Shown here: positions 56,301 to 64,000 of the stretch, in pieces
Position numbering within the stretch: position 1 is the stretch's first letter
Layout of the letters: each line of letters begins with the position of its first letter
Assembly: GCF_002250655.1 (NCBI RefSeq)
Contig: NZ_NOZR01000007.1
Coordinates: forward strand, 1 to 64,000
Length of the DNA stretch: 64,000 bases
Direction: 5' to 3'
Origin: Mycolicibacterium sphagni
GTDB lineage: Bacteria; Actinomycetota; Actinomycetes; Mycobacteriales; Mycobacteriaceae
The notes under the pieces: model-generated
What the model was told of the DNA's origin: nothing
The model's input: the letters and a program-made list of their open reading frames with translations, nothing else
Database searches by the model: none
Made by a program: the position numbers and the translations under genes

Positions 56301-56620
56301 CGATGGGGGTGCTGCCAGCCGACCGTCTGTTGGATGTGCCCGACGGGAGCCGGGTGCTGATCGCCGGCGCGGTGACGCATCGGCAGCGTCCCGCCACCGC
56401 GCAGGGTGTGACGTTCATGAACATCGAGGACGAGACCGGCATGGTCAACGTGCTGTGCACCCCCGGAGTGTGGGCCCGGCATCGCAAGCTGGCCCAGACC
56501 GCCTCGGCGTTGCTGATCCGCGGGCAGGTGCAAAACGCCACCGGGGCGGTGACGGTGGTGGCCGAGCGGATGGGCCGCATCACCTTGAAGGTGGGTTCCC
56601 GCTCGCGCGACTTCAGGTGA
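53324..56620 (+). CDS. dnaE2: error-prone DNA polymerase III alpha subunit DnaE2
   Basis: A 1098-residue C-family polymerase, slightly longer than M. tuberculosis DnaE2. The PHP domain opens AELHAHSAYSFLDGASTPEE. The palm has GRGSAANSAVCYALG and the aspartates in PPDIDIDIESD; RAMGSKRS and FPESHSLSFASLVYYSSWFK follow. A C-terminal OB fold includes TAQGVTFMNIEDETGMVNV. The replicative DnaE1 tail is absent. DnaE2 performs mutagenic translesion synthesis with ImuA' and ImuB, whose genes lie 12.5 kb upstream behind a matching LexA box. GTG 53324 gives MSWFNGPPSW, the conserved start. Confidence 0.95.
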   Translation: MSWFNGPPSWSEMERVLNGKPRRPGLSLGESHTDGGDSPAWSRHREPYEPPGERPVRSAVPYAELHAHSAYSFLDGASTPEELVEEAARLDLRAIALTDHDGLYGVVRFAEAAKELDMRTVFGAELSLSNTARTELPDPPGPHLLVLARGPEGYRRLSRQLSAAHLAGGEKGKPRYDYNSLTEAAGGHWHILTGCRKGHVRQALSEGGPQAAAAALADLVDRFGRDRVSIELSCHGDPLDDERNAALAALAPRFGVGVVATTAAHFAEPSRGRLAMAMGAIRARQSLDEAAGWLAPLGGSHLRSGDEMARLFARYPEAVSAAADLGEQCAFGLALIAPQLPPYPDVPSGETEDSWLRELVMVGAARRYGPRAGAPEAYAQIERELDIIAALKFPGYFLVVHDITRFCRENDILCQGRGSAANSAVCYALGVTAVDPIANELLFERFLSPARDGPPDIDIDIESDLREKAIQYVYDRYGRDYAAQVANVITYRGKSAVRDMARALGFSQGQQDAWSKQISHWHSGADSPDVEGIPGPVVELATQIKNLPRHMGIHSGGMVICDRPIADVCPVEWARMENRSVLQWDKDDCAAIGLVKFDMLGLGMLSALHYVIDLVAEHKGIEVDLARLDLAEPAVYEMLQKADSVGVFQVESRAQMATLPRLKPRVFYDLVVEVALIRPGPIQGGSVHPYIKRRNGLEPVTYDHPSMEPALRKTLGVPLFQEQLMQLAVDCAGFSAAEADQLRRAMGSKRSTEKMRRLRDRFYAGMAQRHGITGEIAERIYEKLEAFANFGFPESHSLSFASLVYYSSWFKLHHPAAFCAALLRAQPMGFYSPQSLVADARRHGVVVHGPDVNASLAHPTLENSGLDVRLGLGAVRHIGGELAQRIVDARDAGGPYTSLMDLTGRVQLSVPQTEALATAGALGCFSVTRREGLWAAGAAATQRPDRLPGVGSSSQVPSLPGMTEVELAAADVWATGVSPDSYPTQFLREDLDTMGVLPADRLLDVPDGSRVLIAGAVTHRQRPATAQGVTFMNIEDETGMVNVLCTPGVWARHRKLAQTASALLIRGQVQNATGAVTVVAERMGRITLKVGSRSRDFR

Positions 56621-56664
56621 GCGAAGCGAAGCGGAAAATTGGGTCTGAGCCGGTGAAAAAAGTC

Positions 56665-57075
56665 CTACTCCGTCGGCGTCGTCCACACCTTGTCGAGGCT
56701 GATCCGCAGCCGCAGGTTGTAGCCGGCCATCGCCTCGGTCAGGCCGAATTGTGCGGCGGCATCCGCATATTTCGCCCAGTAGGGAGCGTCATCGCGCGGA
56801 TCGGCAGCCTCACTGTCGACTGTCGCGGGACCGCCGACGACGATGATGCCGCCGCCGTTGCCATCAGAATCGAGATTCAGGCTGACACGCGGATGCGACC
56901 GGATGTGACGCACCTTGGCCGAGTTCGGTTCGGTGTAGACCACGACGTCGCTTCCGTCGAAGAAGAACCACACCAACTTGGGTACCGGCTGGCCGGATTT
57001 GGCGACCGTGGTCAGCCAGCCGTAGTGGTCACCGGTGAGCCGATCGAGCACCTCTTGACTCAGTTCAATTGCCAT
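56665..57075 (-). CDS. PPOX-family flavin/F420-dependent oxidoreductase (Rv3369-like)
   Basis: A 136-residue split-barrel protein. YGWLTTVAKSGQPVPKLVWF is the cofactor-binding strand pair, VVVYTEPNSAKVRHIRSHPR is the typical basic turn, and VSLNLDSDGNGGGIIVVGG follows. Such proteins bind F420 or flavin and reduce small substrates; no substrate is identifiable. It lies next to the nitroreductase as in M. tuberculosis (Rv3369 and Rv3368c), divergent by 23 bases, so the two share a very short promoter region. It converges on dnaE2. Confidence 0.86.
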   Translation of the reverse strand: MAIELSQEVLDRLTGDHYGWLTTVAKSGQPVPKLVWFFFDGSDVVVYTEPNSAKVRHIRSHPRVSLNLDSDGNGGGIIVVGGPATVDSEAADPRDDAPYWAKYADAAAQFGLTEAMAGYNLRLRISLDKVWTTPTE

Positions 57076-57098
57076 AGGCCCGAATGTAGTCTCAGCTC

Positions 57099-57740
57099 AT
57101 GACACTGCCTCTGAGCGTTGATGAACTCCTGACCTCGACCCGATCGGTGCGCAAGCGGCTCGACTTCGACCGACCGGTGCCGCGCGATGTGCTCATGGAG
57201 TGTCTGGACCTTGCCCTGCAGGCGCCCACCGGATCCAATGCCCAGGGCTGGCAGTGGGTCTTCGTGGAGGACGCCGCCAAGAAGAAGGCGCTGGCCGACA
57301 TCTACCGGGCCAATGCCACCCCGTACCTGGATCTGCCTGCGCCCGTGCGTGGCGACATGCGCGACCAGCAGATCGATGCCGTGATGAGCTCGGCCAAGTA
57401 CCTCAACGAGAACCTCGAGAAAGCCCCGGTGTTCCTCATCCCGGTCTTGGAGGGCCGCCCGGATGGCGCCCCCGGCGGTCTGCAGGCCTCCTACTGGGGA
57501 TCGCTGCTGCCCGCAGTGTGGAGTTTCATGCTCGCTCTGCGCTCTCGCGGTCTGGGATCGGCGTACACCACGCTGCACCTAATCGGCGAGGGGGAGAAGC
57601 AAGCCGCCGAGATCCTCGGCATTCCGTTCGACAAATACGCACAGGGTGGGCTGTGGCCGATCGCCTATACCAAGGGCACCGACTTCAAGCCCGCCAAGCG
57701 CCTGCCCGCCGAGCAGCTCACCCACTGGGACACCTGGTGA
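57099..57740 (+). CDS. nitroreductase family protein (Rv3368c-like)
   Basis: A 213-residue FMN-dependent oxidoreductase of normal length. TSTRSVRKRLDFDRPV is the FMN phosphate-binding start, followed by LQAPTGSNAQGWQWVFVED. SLLPAVWSFMLALRSRGLGS contributes the dimer interface and FMN site, and ILGIPFDKYAQGGLWPIAY closes the fold. It reduces nitro compounds or quinones with NAD(P)H. ATG 57099 yields the family N-terminus. It is divergent from the PPOX gene and converges on trmL. Confidence 0.9.
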   Translation: MTLPLSVDELLTSTRSVRKRLDFDRPVPRDVLMECLDLALQAPTGSNAQGWQWVFVEDAAKKKALADIYRANATPYLDLPAPVRGDMRDQQIDAVMSSAKYLNENLEKAPVFLIPVLEGRPDGAPGGLQASYWGSLLPAVWSFMLALRSRGLGSAYTTLHLIGEGEKQAAEILGIPFDKYAQGGLWPIAYTKGTDFKPAKRLPAEQLTHWDTW

Positions 57741-57771
57741 CCCTGCCTATCCCCGGGAAGCTGCGCGCCGG

Positions 57772-58236
57772 CTAAACGGCTCCGGTAAAACCCTGCTGCC
57801 GCCACGCCTCGTACGCGACCACCGCGGCGGCGTTCGACAGATTCAATGACCGCCGCCCCGGCAGCATCGGGATGCGCACCCGGTCGGTGATGTGCGGGTC
57901 GGCCAGCGTCGCATCGTCCAAGCCGGTCGGCTCCGGCCCGAACAGCAACACATCGCCCGGCTGATAGGCGATATCGGCGAATGACCGCTGCGCATGCGCG
58001 GTGAAGGCGAACACCCGTGCGCCGGCCACCGCCGCCCATGCCTGCTCGAGGCTGGCGTGCACCGTCACCGAGGCCAGGTCGTGATAATCGAGTCCGGCTC
58101 GGCGCAGCTTAGGTTCGGACAGGTCGAAACCCAACGGCTCGACCAGATGCAATTCGCATCCGGTCGCCGCCACCATGCGGATTGCATTGCCCGTGTTGGG
58201 CGCGATACGCGGCGAATTGAACATCACCCGGAACAT
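57772..58236 (-). CDS. trmL: tRNA (cytidine/uridine-34-2'-O)-methyltransferase TrmL
   Basis: A 154-residue minimal SPOUT methyltransferase. It opens MFRVMFNSPRIAPNTGNAIR, the conserved ribose-methylase start. The trefoil-knot region carries LLFGPEPTGLDDATL and the SAM-binding end IPMLPGRRSLNLSNAAAVVA. It methylates the 2'-O of the wobble base in certain leucine tRNAs. The length matches the family. It corresponds to the SpoU-annotated Rv3366 in M. tuberculosis order. Confidence 0.92.
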   Translation of the reverse strand: MFRVMFNSPRIAPNTGNAIRMVAATGCELHLVEPLGFDLSEPKLRRAGLDYHDLASVTVHASLEQAWAAVAGARVFAFTAHAQRSFADIAYQPGDVLLFGPEPTGLDDATLADPHITDRVRIPMLPGRRSLNLSNAAAVVAYEAWRQQGFTGAV

Positions 58237-58434
58237 CGATTGATGATCTCAGTTGTGCCGCAGCGCAATTTGCTCGACACCCTTTTGGGGCAAATGCCCC
58301 GGTCCGCCCGGTATCTCTCTGTTCAGTAACGACTCTGGAGATGCTGGGCAATGGCTGTCATAATCGACGAATTGCCAGGGGTTATGCGCAGCTCCGTTGT
58401 CGCCAACACGGGCAGCGATGACCAGGAAGTCCGG

Positions 58435-61050
58435 ATGAATCAGAGTCAACAGCCGATCACCGTGTCGCCGAAGCGGCCGTCGCGGTGGTCGCTGCGCAAC
58501 TGGCCGGTGCGGGGCAAAGTGTTTGCGATCGTGGCCATTCCGCTCGTCCTGGCCCTCGCCTTCGGTGGCGCCCGTATTTGGGATGAGGTCAATTCGGCGC
58601 GAGATCTGCAGGTCGCCGCCGATCGCGTCCAGATCATCCCGGCGATCGAAAGTTATGTCAGCGCGGTTGAAGGGGTGCTGCTGGCTTACTCCTCTGGCGG
58701 GGACACCCAGTCGGCGGCAAACACATTCGACAAGAGCAAGGCCACCCTGCAGAACAAGCTCAACTCCACCGCTGTCGCTGCCGACGTCCGGGCCGGCGTC
58801 ACCAATCTGCTGACCGGCGGTCAGCAGCTCGTCGGAGCGGTGTCGGCAAACACCATCGGGCTGCGCGACCGGATCACCACCTACGCGCCGATCCTGCTGA
58901 CGGCCGAAGACGCGATCGACGGTTCGGTGCGCCTCGACGACGAGAAGCTGCGTGCTCAAGCCCAGGGCCTGAGCCGCGCGGTCGGTGCCCGTGGTCAGAT
59001 GCTGATGCAGCAGCTGCTGGTCGATCAGGGTGGCGATCTTGCCGAGCCGGAGCTGCGCACGTCGATGATGACCCTGGCCGGCACCGAGCCGTCGACGTTG
59101 TTCGGCATGAGCCAGGTGCTCGGCGTGGGCTCGCAGGACGCCAAGACGCTGCAGAGCGAGATGGTCCGGCGAATGGGCATCATGTCCGACCCGGACGCCG
59201 TATTGGTCGGCAATCCCGACCTGCGCCAGTCACTGCAGGCCACCGACACCATCGCCGGCCAAGTCGTCAAGACCACCACTGCGCAGGTCACCGCCGCGGT
59301 TGAGCGGCTGGCCAGCGACCGGCGTCAGGCGGTGATCCGTGACTCCCTGCTGGTGCTGGCGGCGTTCGCCGTCGCCCTGGTCGTCGTGTACGTGGTGGCG
59401 CGATCCCTGGTCAGGCCGCTGCGTACCCTGCGCGACGGTGCGCTGCGCGTCGCGCACACCGACCTCGAACAGGGCATTGCCCGAGTCCGGGCCGGCGACG
59501 AACGTGAGCCCGAGCCGCTGCCGGTCCACACCACCGAGGAAATCGGCCAGGTCGCTCACGCGGTCGACGAGCTGCACACCCAGGCCCTGCTGCTGGCCGG
59601 TGATGAGGCACGGCTGCGGCTGATGATCAACGAGATGTTCGAAACGATGTCCCGGCGCAACCGCTCGCTGGTCGACCAGCAGCTCGCGCTCATCGACCGG
59701 CTGGAGAAGAGCGAAGAGGACCCCGAGCGGCTCGACAACCTCTTCCGGCTCGACCACCTCGCCACCCGGATGCGTCGCATCGGGTCGAACCTGCTGGTAC
59801 TCGCCGGCGCGCAGGTATCCCGTGACCACCGTGAGTCGCTGCCGTTGGCCAGCGCGGTCAACGCCGCGGTCTCCGAGGTCGAGGACTACAAGCGGGTCGA
59901 GGTCGGTGAGGTGCTGGATTCGGCGCTGATCGGCCGGATCTCGGCTGACGCGGTGCACATGATGGCCGAGTTGATCGACAACGCGCTGCGCTATTCACCG
60001 CCGATCTCGCCGGTGCGGGTCAGCGCCGAGCACACCAGCAACGCCGGCGTGCTCGTCGAGGTGCATGACGACGGCATCGGCATGACCGACAGCGATCTGC
60101 GTATCGCCAACATGCGGCTGCACGCCGGTGGCGAGGTCAGCCAGGACAACACCCGGCATATGGGACTGTTCGTGGTCGGCCGCCTGGCCCACATGCACGG
60201 GATGTCCGTGCGGCTGCGCAACGCCGTCGAGGGTGACCCGTCGTCGGGGACCACCGCCGAGCTCTACATCCCGCCGAAACTGCTCGAGCACGGCACACCG
60301 ATCGGTACTGACGCACGGCGCTACGACGCGCCCACGGCAGCCCCGGCCAACGAGGACGACCTGTACGCCGCGCCGATCCCCATCCCGGTCGACAACCCGT
60401 CGGGAACCGTTCTGCCACAGCGTTCCCCGGGTTCCAGCGGCATCACCGGAGCGCCACTCCAACAGCCCGAGGCCGAACCGCAGCCCTCGCCGTGGTTCGC
60501 CCGCGCCCAGGCCGAGGAGCCCGCCCGGGCGAACGAGCATCCGTCGGACACCGCGGCGTTTTTCATGTCCCGCACCCGCGCCGGGCAGGCGCGCGAGGAG
60601 CACATCGATATCAGCGATATGGACGTGCTCGCCGCCGACCTGTCCGCACCCGAAGTTGAGGACACCGACACCGATTACATCTACCAGAAGATGCTGTCGG
60701 AGATCATGGTCGATCCGCACACCATCGCCTTGCCGCAGGACTGGAAGTCGGTGTGGGACAACGGCTGGGAGGTCGCTGCGGACGTGGATGACGTCCCGGT
60801 GCAGACGCATACCGAACACGGCTTGCCGGTTCGCGACCCCGGTGCCCGGCTGGTGCCCGGCGCGGCCGAGCCGGTCGCATTCGCAGCCAGCGGGACCACG
60901 GATACCGACACCGTCCAGCAGCCGCTGGACCTTCCGTTGCGTGATCCCGACGCGGTCCGGGCCTCCTTCAGCAGCCACTTCGGCGGCGTGCGGGCCGCGC
61001 GCTCCGAACTTCAGAACGGATCCGCAGAGAACGGACACGACGACCAATGA
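58435..61050 (+). CDS. conservon-type sensor histidine kinase with nitrate-sensing-like domain (Rv3365c-like)
   Basis: An 871-residue membrane kinase. TM1 is [20 protein letters not shown]. An extracytoplasmic NIT-like helical sensor follows (about 50-290) and TM2 is [25 protein letters not shown]-like helix leads to the ATPase domain with [16 protein letters not shown] (N box), [13 protein letters not shown] (G1) and [11 protein letters not shown]. About 270 residues of Pro/Ala/Asp-rich C-terminal tail are probably disordered. ATG 58435 is chosen because AGGAAG lies five bases upstream; an in-frame ATG at 58351 would add 28 unconserved residues. It heads the operon that ends with mfpA, and its stop overlaps the roadblock gene. 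Confidence 0.88.
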   Translation: MNQSQQPITVSPKRPSRWSLRNWPVRGKVFAIVAIPLVLALAFGGARIWDEVNSARDLQVAADRVQIIPAIESYVSAVEGVLLAYSSGGDTQSAANTFDKSKATLQNKLNSTAVAADVRAGVTNLLTGGQQLVGAVSANTIGLRDRITTYAPILLTAEDAIDGSVRLDDEKLRAQAQGLSRAVGARGQMLMQQLLVDQGGDLAEPELRTSMMTLAGTEPSTLFGMSQVLGVGSQDAKTLQSEMVRRMGIMSDPDAVLVGNPDLRQSLQATDTIAGQVVKTTTAQVTAAVERLASDRRQAVIRDSLLVLAAFAVALVVVYVVARSLVRPLRTLRDGALRVAHTDLEQGIARVRAGDEREPEPLPVHTTEEIGQVAHAVDELHTQALLLAGDEARLRLMINEMFETMSRRNRSLVDQQLALIDRLEKSEEDPERLDNLFRLDHLATRMRRIGSNLLVLAGAQVSRDHRESLPLASAVNAAVSEVEDYKRVEVGEVLDSALIGRISADAVHMMAELIDNALRYSPPISPVRVSAEHTSNAGVLVEVHDDGIGMTDSDLRIANMRLHAGGEVSQDNTRHMGLFVVGRLAHMHGMSVRLRNAVEGDPSSGTTAELYIPPKLLEHGTPIGTDARRYDAPTAAPANEDDLYAAPIPIPVDNPSGTVLPQRSPGSSGITGAPLQQPEAEPQPSPWFARAQAEEPARANEHPSDTAAFFMSRTRAGQAREEHIDISDMDVLAADLSAPEVEDTDTDYIYQKMLSEIMVDPHTIALPQDWKSVWDNGWEVAADVDDVPVQTHTEHGLPVRDPGARLVPGAAEPVAFAASGTTDTDTVQQPLDLPLRDPDAVRASFSSHFGGVRAARSELQNGSAENGHDDQ

Positions 61051-61460
61051 CCAATCCGCCACGGCAGCCGAACAATTCGCTGGACTGGTTGGTGTCCAAC
61101 TTCACCCGCGACGTCCCCGGCGCCTCCCACGCGGTGCTGGTATCTGTCGACGGCCTGCTCATCGCGGCCAGTGAGCATCTGCCGCGTGAGCGTGCCGAGC
61201 AACTGGCCGCGGTAACCTCGGGGCTGGCGAGCCTGGCCGCCGGGGCGGCGCAGCTCTTCGAGGCCGGCCAGGTCCTCCAATCAGTGGTCGAGATGGCCGG
61301 CGGTTACCTGTTGGTGATGCGGGTGGGCGACGGTTCGCAACTGGCAACATTGGCCGCGCCCAACTGTGATATCGGCCAAATCGGTTACGAGATGGCGGTT
61401 TTGGTAGAGCGAGTGGGCAACGTCGTCTCCTCATCCCGGCGCGCCCCGCAACCTTCGTGA
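61047..61460 (+). CDS. roadblock/LC7-domain protein (Rv3364c-like)
   Basis: A 137-residue single-domain protein. [20 protein letters not shown] and [20 protein letters not shown] are the roadblock signature; [20 protein letters not shown] and [19 protein letters not shown] complete the fold. In conservons it acts as a partner and probable modulator of the downstream GTPase. ATG 61047 overlaps the kinase stop (ATGA), and its stop overlaps the DUF742 start (GTGA), so translation is coupled on both sides. The M. tuberculosis homolog Rv3364c is also reported as secreted. Confidence 0.92.
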   Translation: MTNPPRQPNNSLDWLVSNFTRDVPGASHAVLVSVDGLLIAASEHLPRERAEQLAAVTSGLASLAAGAAQLFEAGQVLQSVVEMAGGYLLVMRVGDGSQLATLAAPNCDIGQIGYEMAVLVERVGNVVSSSRRAPQPS

Positions 61461-61813
61461 CCAGCAACGGCGAGGCGGACCTGGTTCGCCCGTACACGCT
61501 CACCGCGGGCCGCACCGACACAGAAGTCGAACTTCCGGTCGAGGCGCCGATCCAGGCGTTGCCGCCGGCGGGGCGGAGCCACTGGCCGTCGGGAGATATG
61601 CGCGGACGGATATGCTCGCTGTGCACCGACAGCCCGTCGGTGGCCGAGATCTCCGCGTTGTTGGATCTTCCGCTCGGCGTCGCGCGCGTCCTTGTCGGCG
61701 ACCTTGTGACGGCGGGCTATCTTCGGGTACAGACAACGTTGACTGACGGCTCGACACCGGACGAGCGCCGTGACCTGATCGGAAGGACTCTTCGTGGCTT
61801 ACGAGCCCTCTGA
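61457..61813 (+). CDS. DUF742 protein of the conservon operon (Rv3363c-like)
   Basis: A 118-residue DUF742 protein. The N-terminus has [20 protein letters not shown], and the C-terminal half is a winged-helix-like segment, [20 protein letters not shown] and [10 protein letters not shown]. It is found almost only between roadblock and GTPase genes in actinobacterial conservons. Its biochemical role is unclear; a bridging or DNA-binding-like function has been suggested by fold. GTG 61457 overlaps the roadblock stop, and its 3' end overlaps the GTPase start by 20 bases. Confidence 0.9.
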   Translation: MTSNGEADLVRPYTLTAGRTDTEVELPVEAPIQALPPAGRSHWPSGDMRGRICSLCTDSPSVAEISALLDLPLGVARVLVGDLVTAGYLRVQTTLTDGSTPDERRDLIGRTLRGLRAL

Positions 61814-62375
61814 GGGGCGGGCATCCGCCTCGACGAAGATCGTCGTCGCGGGTGGGTTTGGGGCCGGCAAGACAACATTCGTCGGAGCGGTATCGGAGAT
61901 CATGCCGCTGCGTACCGAGGCGATGGTCACCGACGCCTCGACCGCGGTTGACGTGCTGGAGGCCACTCCGGGTAAGTCGACGACGACGGTGGCGATGGAC
62001 TTCGGCCGCATCACTCTCGACCGCGACCTGGTGCTCTACCTTTTCGGCACCCCGGGGCAGCGCCGGTTCTGGTTCATGTGGGACGACCTGGTACGCGGCG
62101 CGATAGGGGCGATCATCCTGGTCGACGTACGCAGGCTGCAGGACAGCTTCGCCGCGGTGGATTTCTTCGAGCACCGAAAGATGCCGTTCCTGATCGCCGT
62201 CAACGAATTCGACGGAGCACCAAGGTATCCCACCGACGAGGTGCGCCGTGCGCTGACATTGCCGGAGACCACACCGGTGATCACGCTCGACGCCAGGGAC
62301 CGCAAGTCGGCCACCGATGCGCTGATCGCGATCAGCGAATATGCGCTGACCAGCCTGGCGCCCAGCCAGCCCTAG
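61794..62375 (+). CDS. mfpB: conservon small GTPase, MfpB-like (Rv3362c-like)
   Basis: A 193-residue Ras-like GTPase. The P-loop is GGFGAGKTTF at about residues 20-29. The G3 region reads LYLFGTPGQRRFWFMWDDLV, with the glutamine of an active GTPase. FLIAVNEFDG stands for G4, and VITLDARDRKSATDAL for G5. In M. smegmatis this protein was named MfpB and shown to work with MfpA in gyrase protection. GTG 61794 overlaps the DUF742 gene by 20 bases. mfpA begins 8 bases after its stop. Confidence 0.9.
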   Translation: MAYEPSEGRASASTKIVVAGGFGAGKTTFVGAVSEIMPLRTEAMVTDASTAVDVLEATPGKSTTTVAMDFGRITLDRDLVLYLFGTPGQRRFWFMWDDLVRGAIGAIILVDVRRLQDSFAAVDFFEHRKMPFLIAVNEFDGAPRYPTDEVRRALTLPETTPVITLDARDRKSATDALIAISEYALTSLAPSQP

Positions 62376-62383
62376 ACGAGCGC

Positions 62384-62932
62384 GTGCAGCACTGGACCGA
62401 CCGCGAGTTCACCGGTCACGACTTCCGCGACGAGGATCTTTCCGGTCTGCGGACCGAACAAGTGGTGTTCACCGAGTGTGATTTCGGCGGTGCCAACCTC
62501 TCGGAGTCGGTCCATCAGGGGTCAGCGTTTCGTAACTGCCGGTTCTTGCGGACCACGTTGTGGCACAGCACCTTCCGCAACTGCAGCATGCTGGGATCGA
62601 CATTCGAGAACTGCCGCCTTCGCCCGATGCTCTGCGACGAGGTCGATTTCACGCTCGCGGTCCTGGGCGGTGCGGACCTGCGCGGAGTGGACCTGTCCGG
62701 GTGCCGGCTGCGTGAAACCGGTTTGGTTCAGGCCGATTTGCGTAAGGCAGTGCTGCGCGGGGCCGATCTGACCGGCGCGCGCACCAATGGGCTGCGCCTG
62801 GAGCAGGCCGATCTCCGCGGTGCGCGCATCGACCCGACACTGTGGACGACGGCCGCGTGCCGTGGTGCTCGTATCGACATCGAGCAGGCGCTGGCGTTCG
62901 CCGCCGCACACGGCCTCGACGTCAGCGGCTAA
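62384..62932 (+). CDS. mfpA: pentapeptide-repeat gyrase-protection protein MfpA
   Basis: A 182-residue right-handed beta-helix protein, one residue shorter than M. tuberculosis MfpA as I recall it. Pentapeptide repeats of the A(D/N)LxX type run through it: TECDFGGANLSE, FRNCRFLRTTLWHSTFRNC and ADLRKAVLRGADLTGA are clear examples. MfpA mimics DNA, binds DNA gyrase and modulates fluoroquinolone susceptibility. GTG 62384 gives MQHWTDREFTG, matching the known start; the frame is open far upstream inside the GTPase gene but that part is not coding. It is the last gene of the conservon operon, followed by a strong hairpin. Confidence 0.93.
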   Translation: MQHWTDREFTGHDFRDEDLSGLRTEQVVFTECDFGGANLSESVHQGSAFRNCRFLRTTLWHSTFRNCSMLGSTFENCRLRPMLCDEVDFTLAVLGGADLRGVDLSGCRLRETGLVQADLRKAVLRGADLTGARTNGLRLEQADLRGARIDPTLWTTAACRGARIDIEQALAFAAAHGLDVSG

Positions 62933-63021
62933 CTACTTCCAGACCAGCGGGTCGAAGTACATTGCGGGGTAGGCGCGTCAGCGCCACGAGGCGCTCAGTA
63001 GACATCAGAAGCGAAAAGCAA

Positions 63022-63053
63022 GTGCCCCTCCTTTTCGGAAAAAGGAGGGGCAC
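63022..63053. terminator. perfect 14-bp hairpin between convergent mfpA and exported-protein gene
   Basis: GTGCCCCTCCTTTT (63022-63035) pairs exactly with AAAAGGAGGGGCAC (63040-63053) around a CGGA loop. It lies 90 bases after mfpA and 30 bases after the stop of the minus-strand gene. The A/T part of the stem gives partial T-runs in both directions, so it can work bidirectionally. Confidence 0.88.
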
Positions 63054-63082
63054 CCGTCAGTGCTGGATTTACTCCGCGGGAT

Positions 63083-64000
63083 TTAGTCGGCTGAAGACTT
63101 CGCGGCCGACCTCTTAGACCCGGCAACACCGTGGCTCGCTCCGGACTTGGCCGAGCTGCTCGTGGAGTGGCCGGTGGTGGATTTCCCGTTGGTGGAAGAG
63201 ACCTTGCCGCCAACGGTACTTCCGTTGCTGGCACCGCTCTCGACGGCGGCTGCCGGCTCCTGCACCGACGCGGCGCGCAGCGCCGATGCCGAAGTCGCGG
63301 CCGGCGGCGGAACGGGCGGGGTCGATCCGGTCTGCGACAGTGCGTTGGCAATACCGTGAACGACGGCCTGGATCTCGCCGCGGATGCTCGGAATGATCGA
63401 CGTGGGCGTGACCTGCACGCCGGCACCGACGGTCAGGTTGAGGAACGTGCCCGGGATGCCGGTTGGTCCGAAGAATCCGTCCACGGCGGCGTTCCAGGCT
63501 TGCTCCACACTTCCGTGGGAGATGCCGGCCACCACGTTCTGGGCGACGGTGATGAAGGCGCCGGCCAAGGTCGACGCCTGTCCGAGAGTGCCCTTGACCA
63601 CCAGGTCTACGAGTGCCGGAATCGCCTGGGACAACGCGTTACTGCGAGCGAGCGTGTCACTAACCAGGTATTTGACGTTGGCGAGCGCCACTTGGCCGGC
63701 TTCGACGAACGGAGTCACGATCGCGCTCTGCAACGTGGCGACAGCTCCGGAAATATCACCGGCCACTGCCTGCTGCGCTGCCGTCACGAACGCCCCCGGC
63801 AGGTTCCACACGGCCTCGCTGCCGATCAACGCGATGGTCGTCACGGCGTTCATCGTGCTCTCCAGAGTCAGCGCCCCGTTCAGGCCGAGCATGGTGAGGA
63901 ACGGCGCGTGGTCGTTGACCACCTGGGGAATCAGACCGACCGAATTGAAGTTCAAGACGGTCTTCGCGAGGCCGACACCGGTGGCGTCAGTGAGGCCACC
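63083..64000 (-). CDS. exported-type protein with basic Ser/Lys-rich tail, 5' end beyond the window
   Basis: 305 residues are visible and the frame is open to the window edge, so the N-terminus is missing. The visible part has hydrophobic helices such as LGLNGALTLESTMNAVTTIA and AAQQAVAGDISGAVATLQSA, and YLVSDTLARSNALSQAIPAL. The C-terminal 80 residues are low complexity, rich in Ser, Gly, Ala and Lys, and end in KRSAAKSSAD. The layout (hydrophobic body plus basic Ser-rich tail) is like the 50082-50930 protein, though clear sequence identity was not established. No enzyme motif is recognised; a cell-envelope location is inferred. Confidence 0.65.
   Translation of the reverse strand, partial: GGLTDATGVGLAKTVLNFNSVGLIPQVVNDHAPFLTMLGLNGALTLESTMNAVTTIALIGSEAVWNLPGAFVTAAQQAVAGDISGAVATLQSAIVTPFVEAGQVALANVKYLVSDTLARSNALSQAIPALVDLVVKGTLGQASTLAGAFITVAQNVVAGISHGSVEQAWNAAVDGFFGPTGIPGTFLNLTVGAGVQVTPTSIIPSIRGEIQAVVHGIANALSQTGSTPPVPPPAATSASALRAASVQEPAAAVESGASNGSTVGGKVSSTNGKSTTGHSTSSSAKSGASHGVAGSKRSAAKSSAD

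Overview
The window is high-GC actinobacterial DNA. Its gene content and order point to a Mycobacterium/Mycolicibacterium, probably a pigmented environmental species. From memory, whiB3, an Rv3415c-like gene, sigD, its anti-sigma factor, an Rv3412-like gene, guaB2, guaB3, choD, a GH65 gene with its phosphomutase, guaA, imuA'/imuB, iunH, acrA1, lpqD, htdY, dnaE2 and the mfpA operon follow the same order as Rv3416 to Rv3361c of M. tuberculosis, with several extra blocks inserted. Ortholog names rest on recalled sequences and synteny, not on a search.

Region by region. 0-10.3 kb is accessory metabolism: enoyl-CoA hydratase and family III CoA-transferase, an M20 amidohydrolase, a TRIC-type membrane protein, an XRE/MmyB-type regulator divergent from an alcohol dehydrogenase and aldo/keto reductase pair, a cytochrome P450, a patch of gene remnants and an NmrA-type reductase. 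10.3-17.1 kb is the conserved whiB3-sigD-rsdA-guaB2-guaB3 block. 17.0-29.9 kb is a carotenoid island: an MMPL exporter, type 2 IPP isomerase, a CrtX-like glycosyltransferase and a MarR regulator, then an overlapping minus-strand operon crtE-crtI-crtB-crtYc-crtYd-crtU followed by a Rieske oxygenase and a DUF2784 membrane protein. Together these encode IPP/DMAPP to GGPP to phytoene to lycopene to beta-carotene to an aromatic (isorenieratene-type) carotenoid, with probable further oxidation and glycosylation. An AT-rich element recurs upstream of crtE and in the mmpL/idi2 intergenic region, a candidate shared operator or promoter.

30-37.6 kb holds choD, a GH65 phosphorylase-type gene with beta-phosphoglucomutase, an HSL-type hydrolase and guaA. 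37.6-49.8 kb holds class I aldolase, imuA'-imuB behind a LexA box, iunH ending in a 27-bp tandem repeat, a large LuxR-type ATPase regulator, acrA1, lpqD, htdY, a VIT-type transporter and a DUF899 protein. 50-53.2 kb is a cell-envelope patch: an exported protein, a decayed duplicate of its 5' end, a repeat-rich exported protein and an LpqH-like lipoprotein. 53.3-58.2 kb has dnaE2 behind a second LexA box, an Rv3369-like flavoprotein, a nitroreductase and trmL. 58.4-62.9 kb is a conservon-type signalling operon (sensor kinase, roadblock protein, DUF742, small GTPase) ending in the gyrase-protecting pentapeptide protein MfpA. A perfect hairpin terminator separates it from another exported protein gene that runs off the end.

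No tRNA, rRNA, insertion sequence, prophage or CRISPR array was seen.
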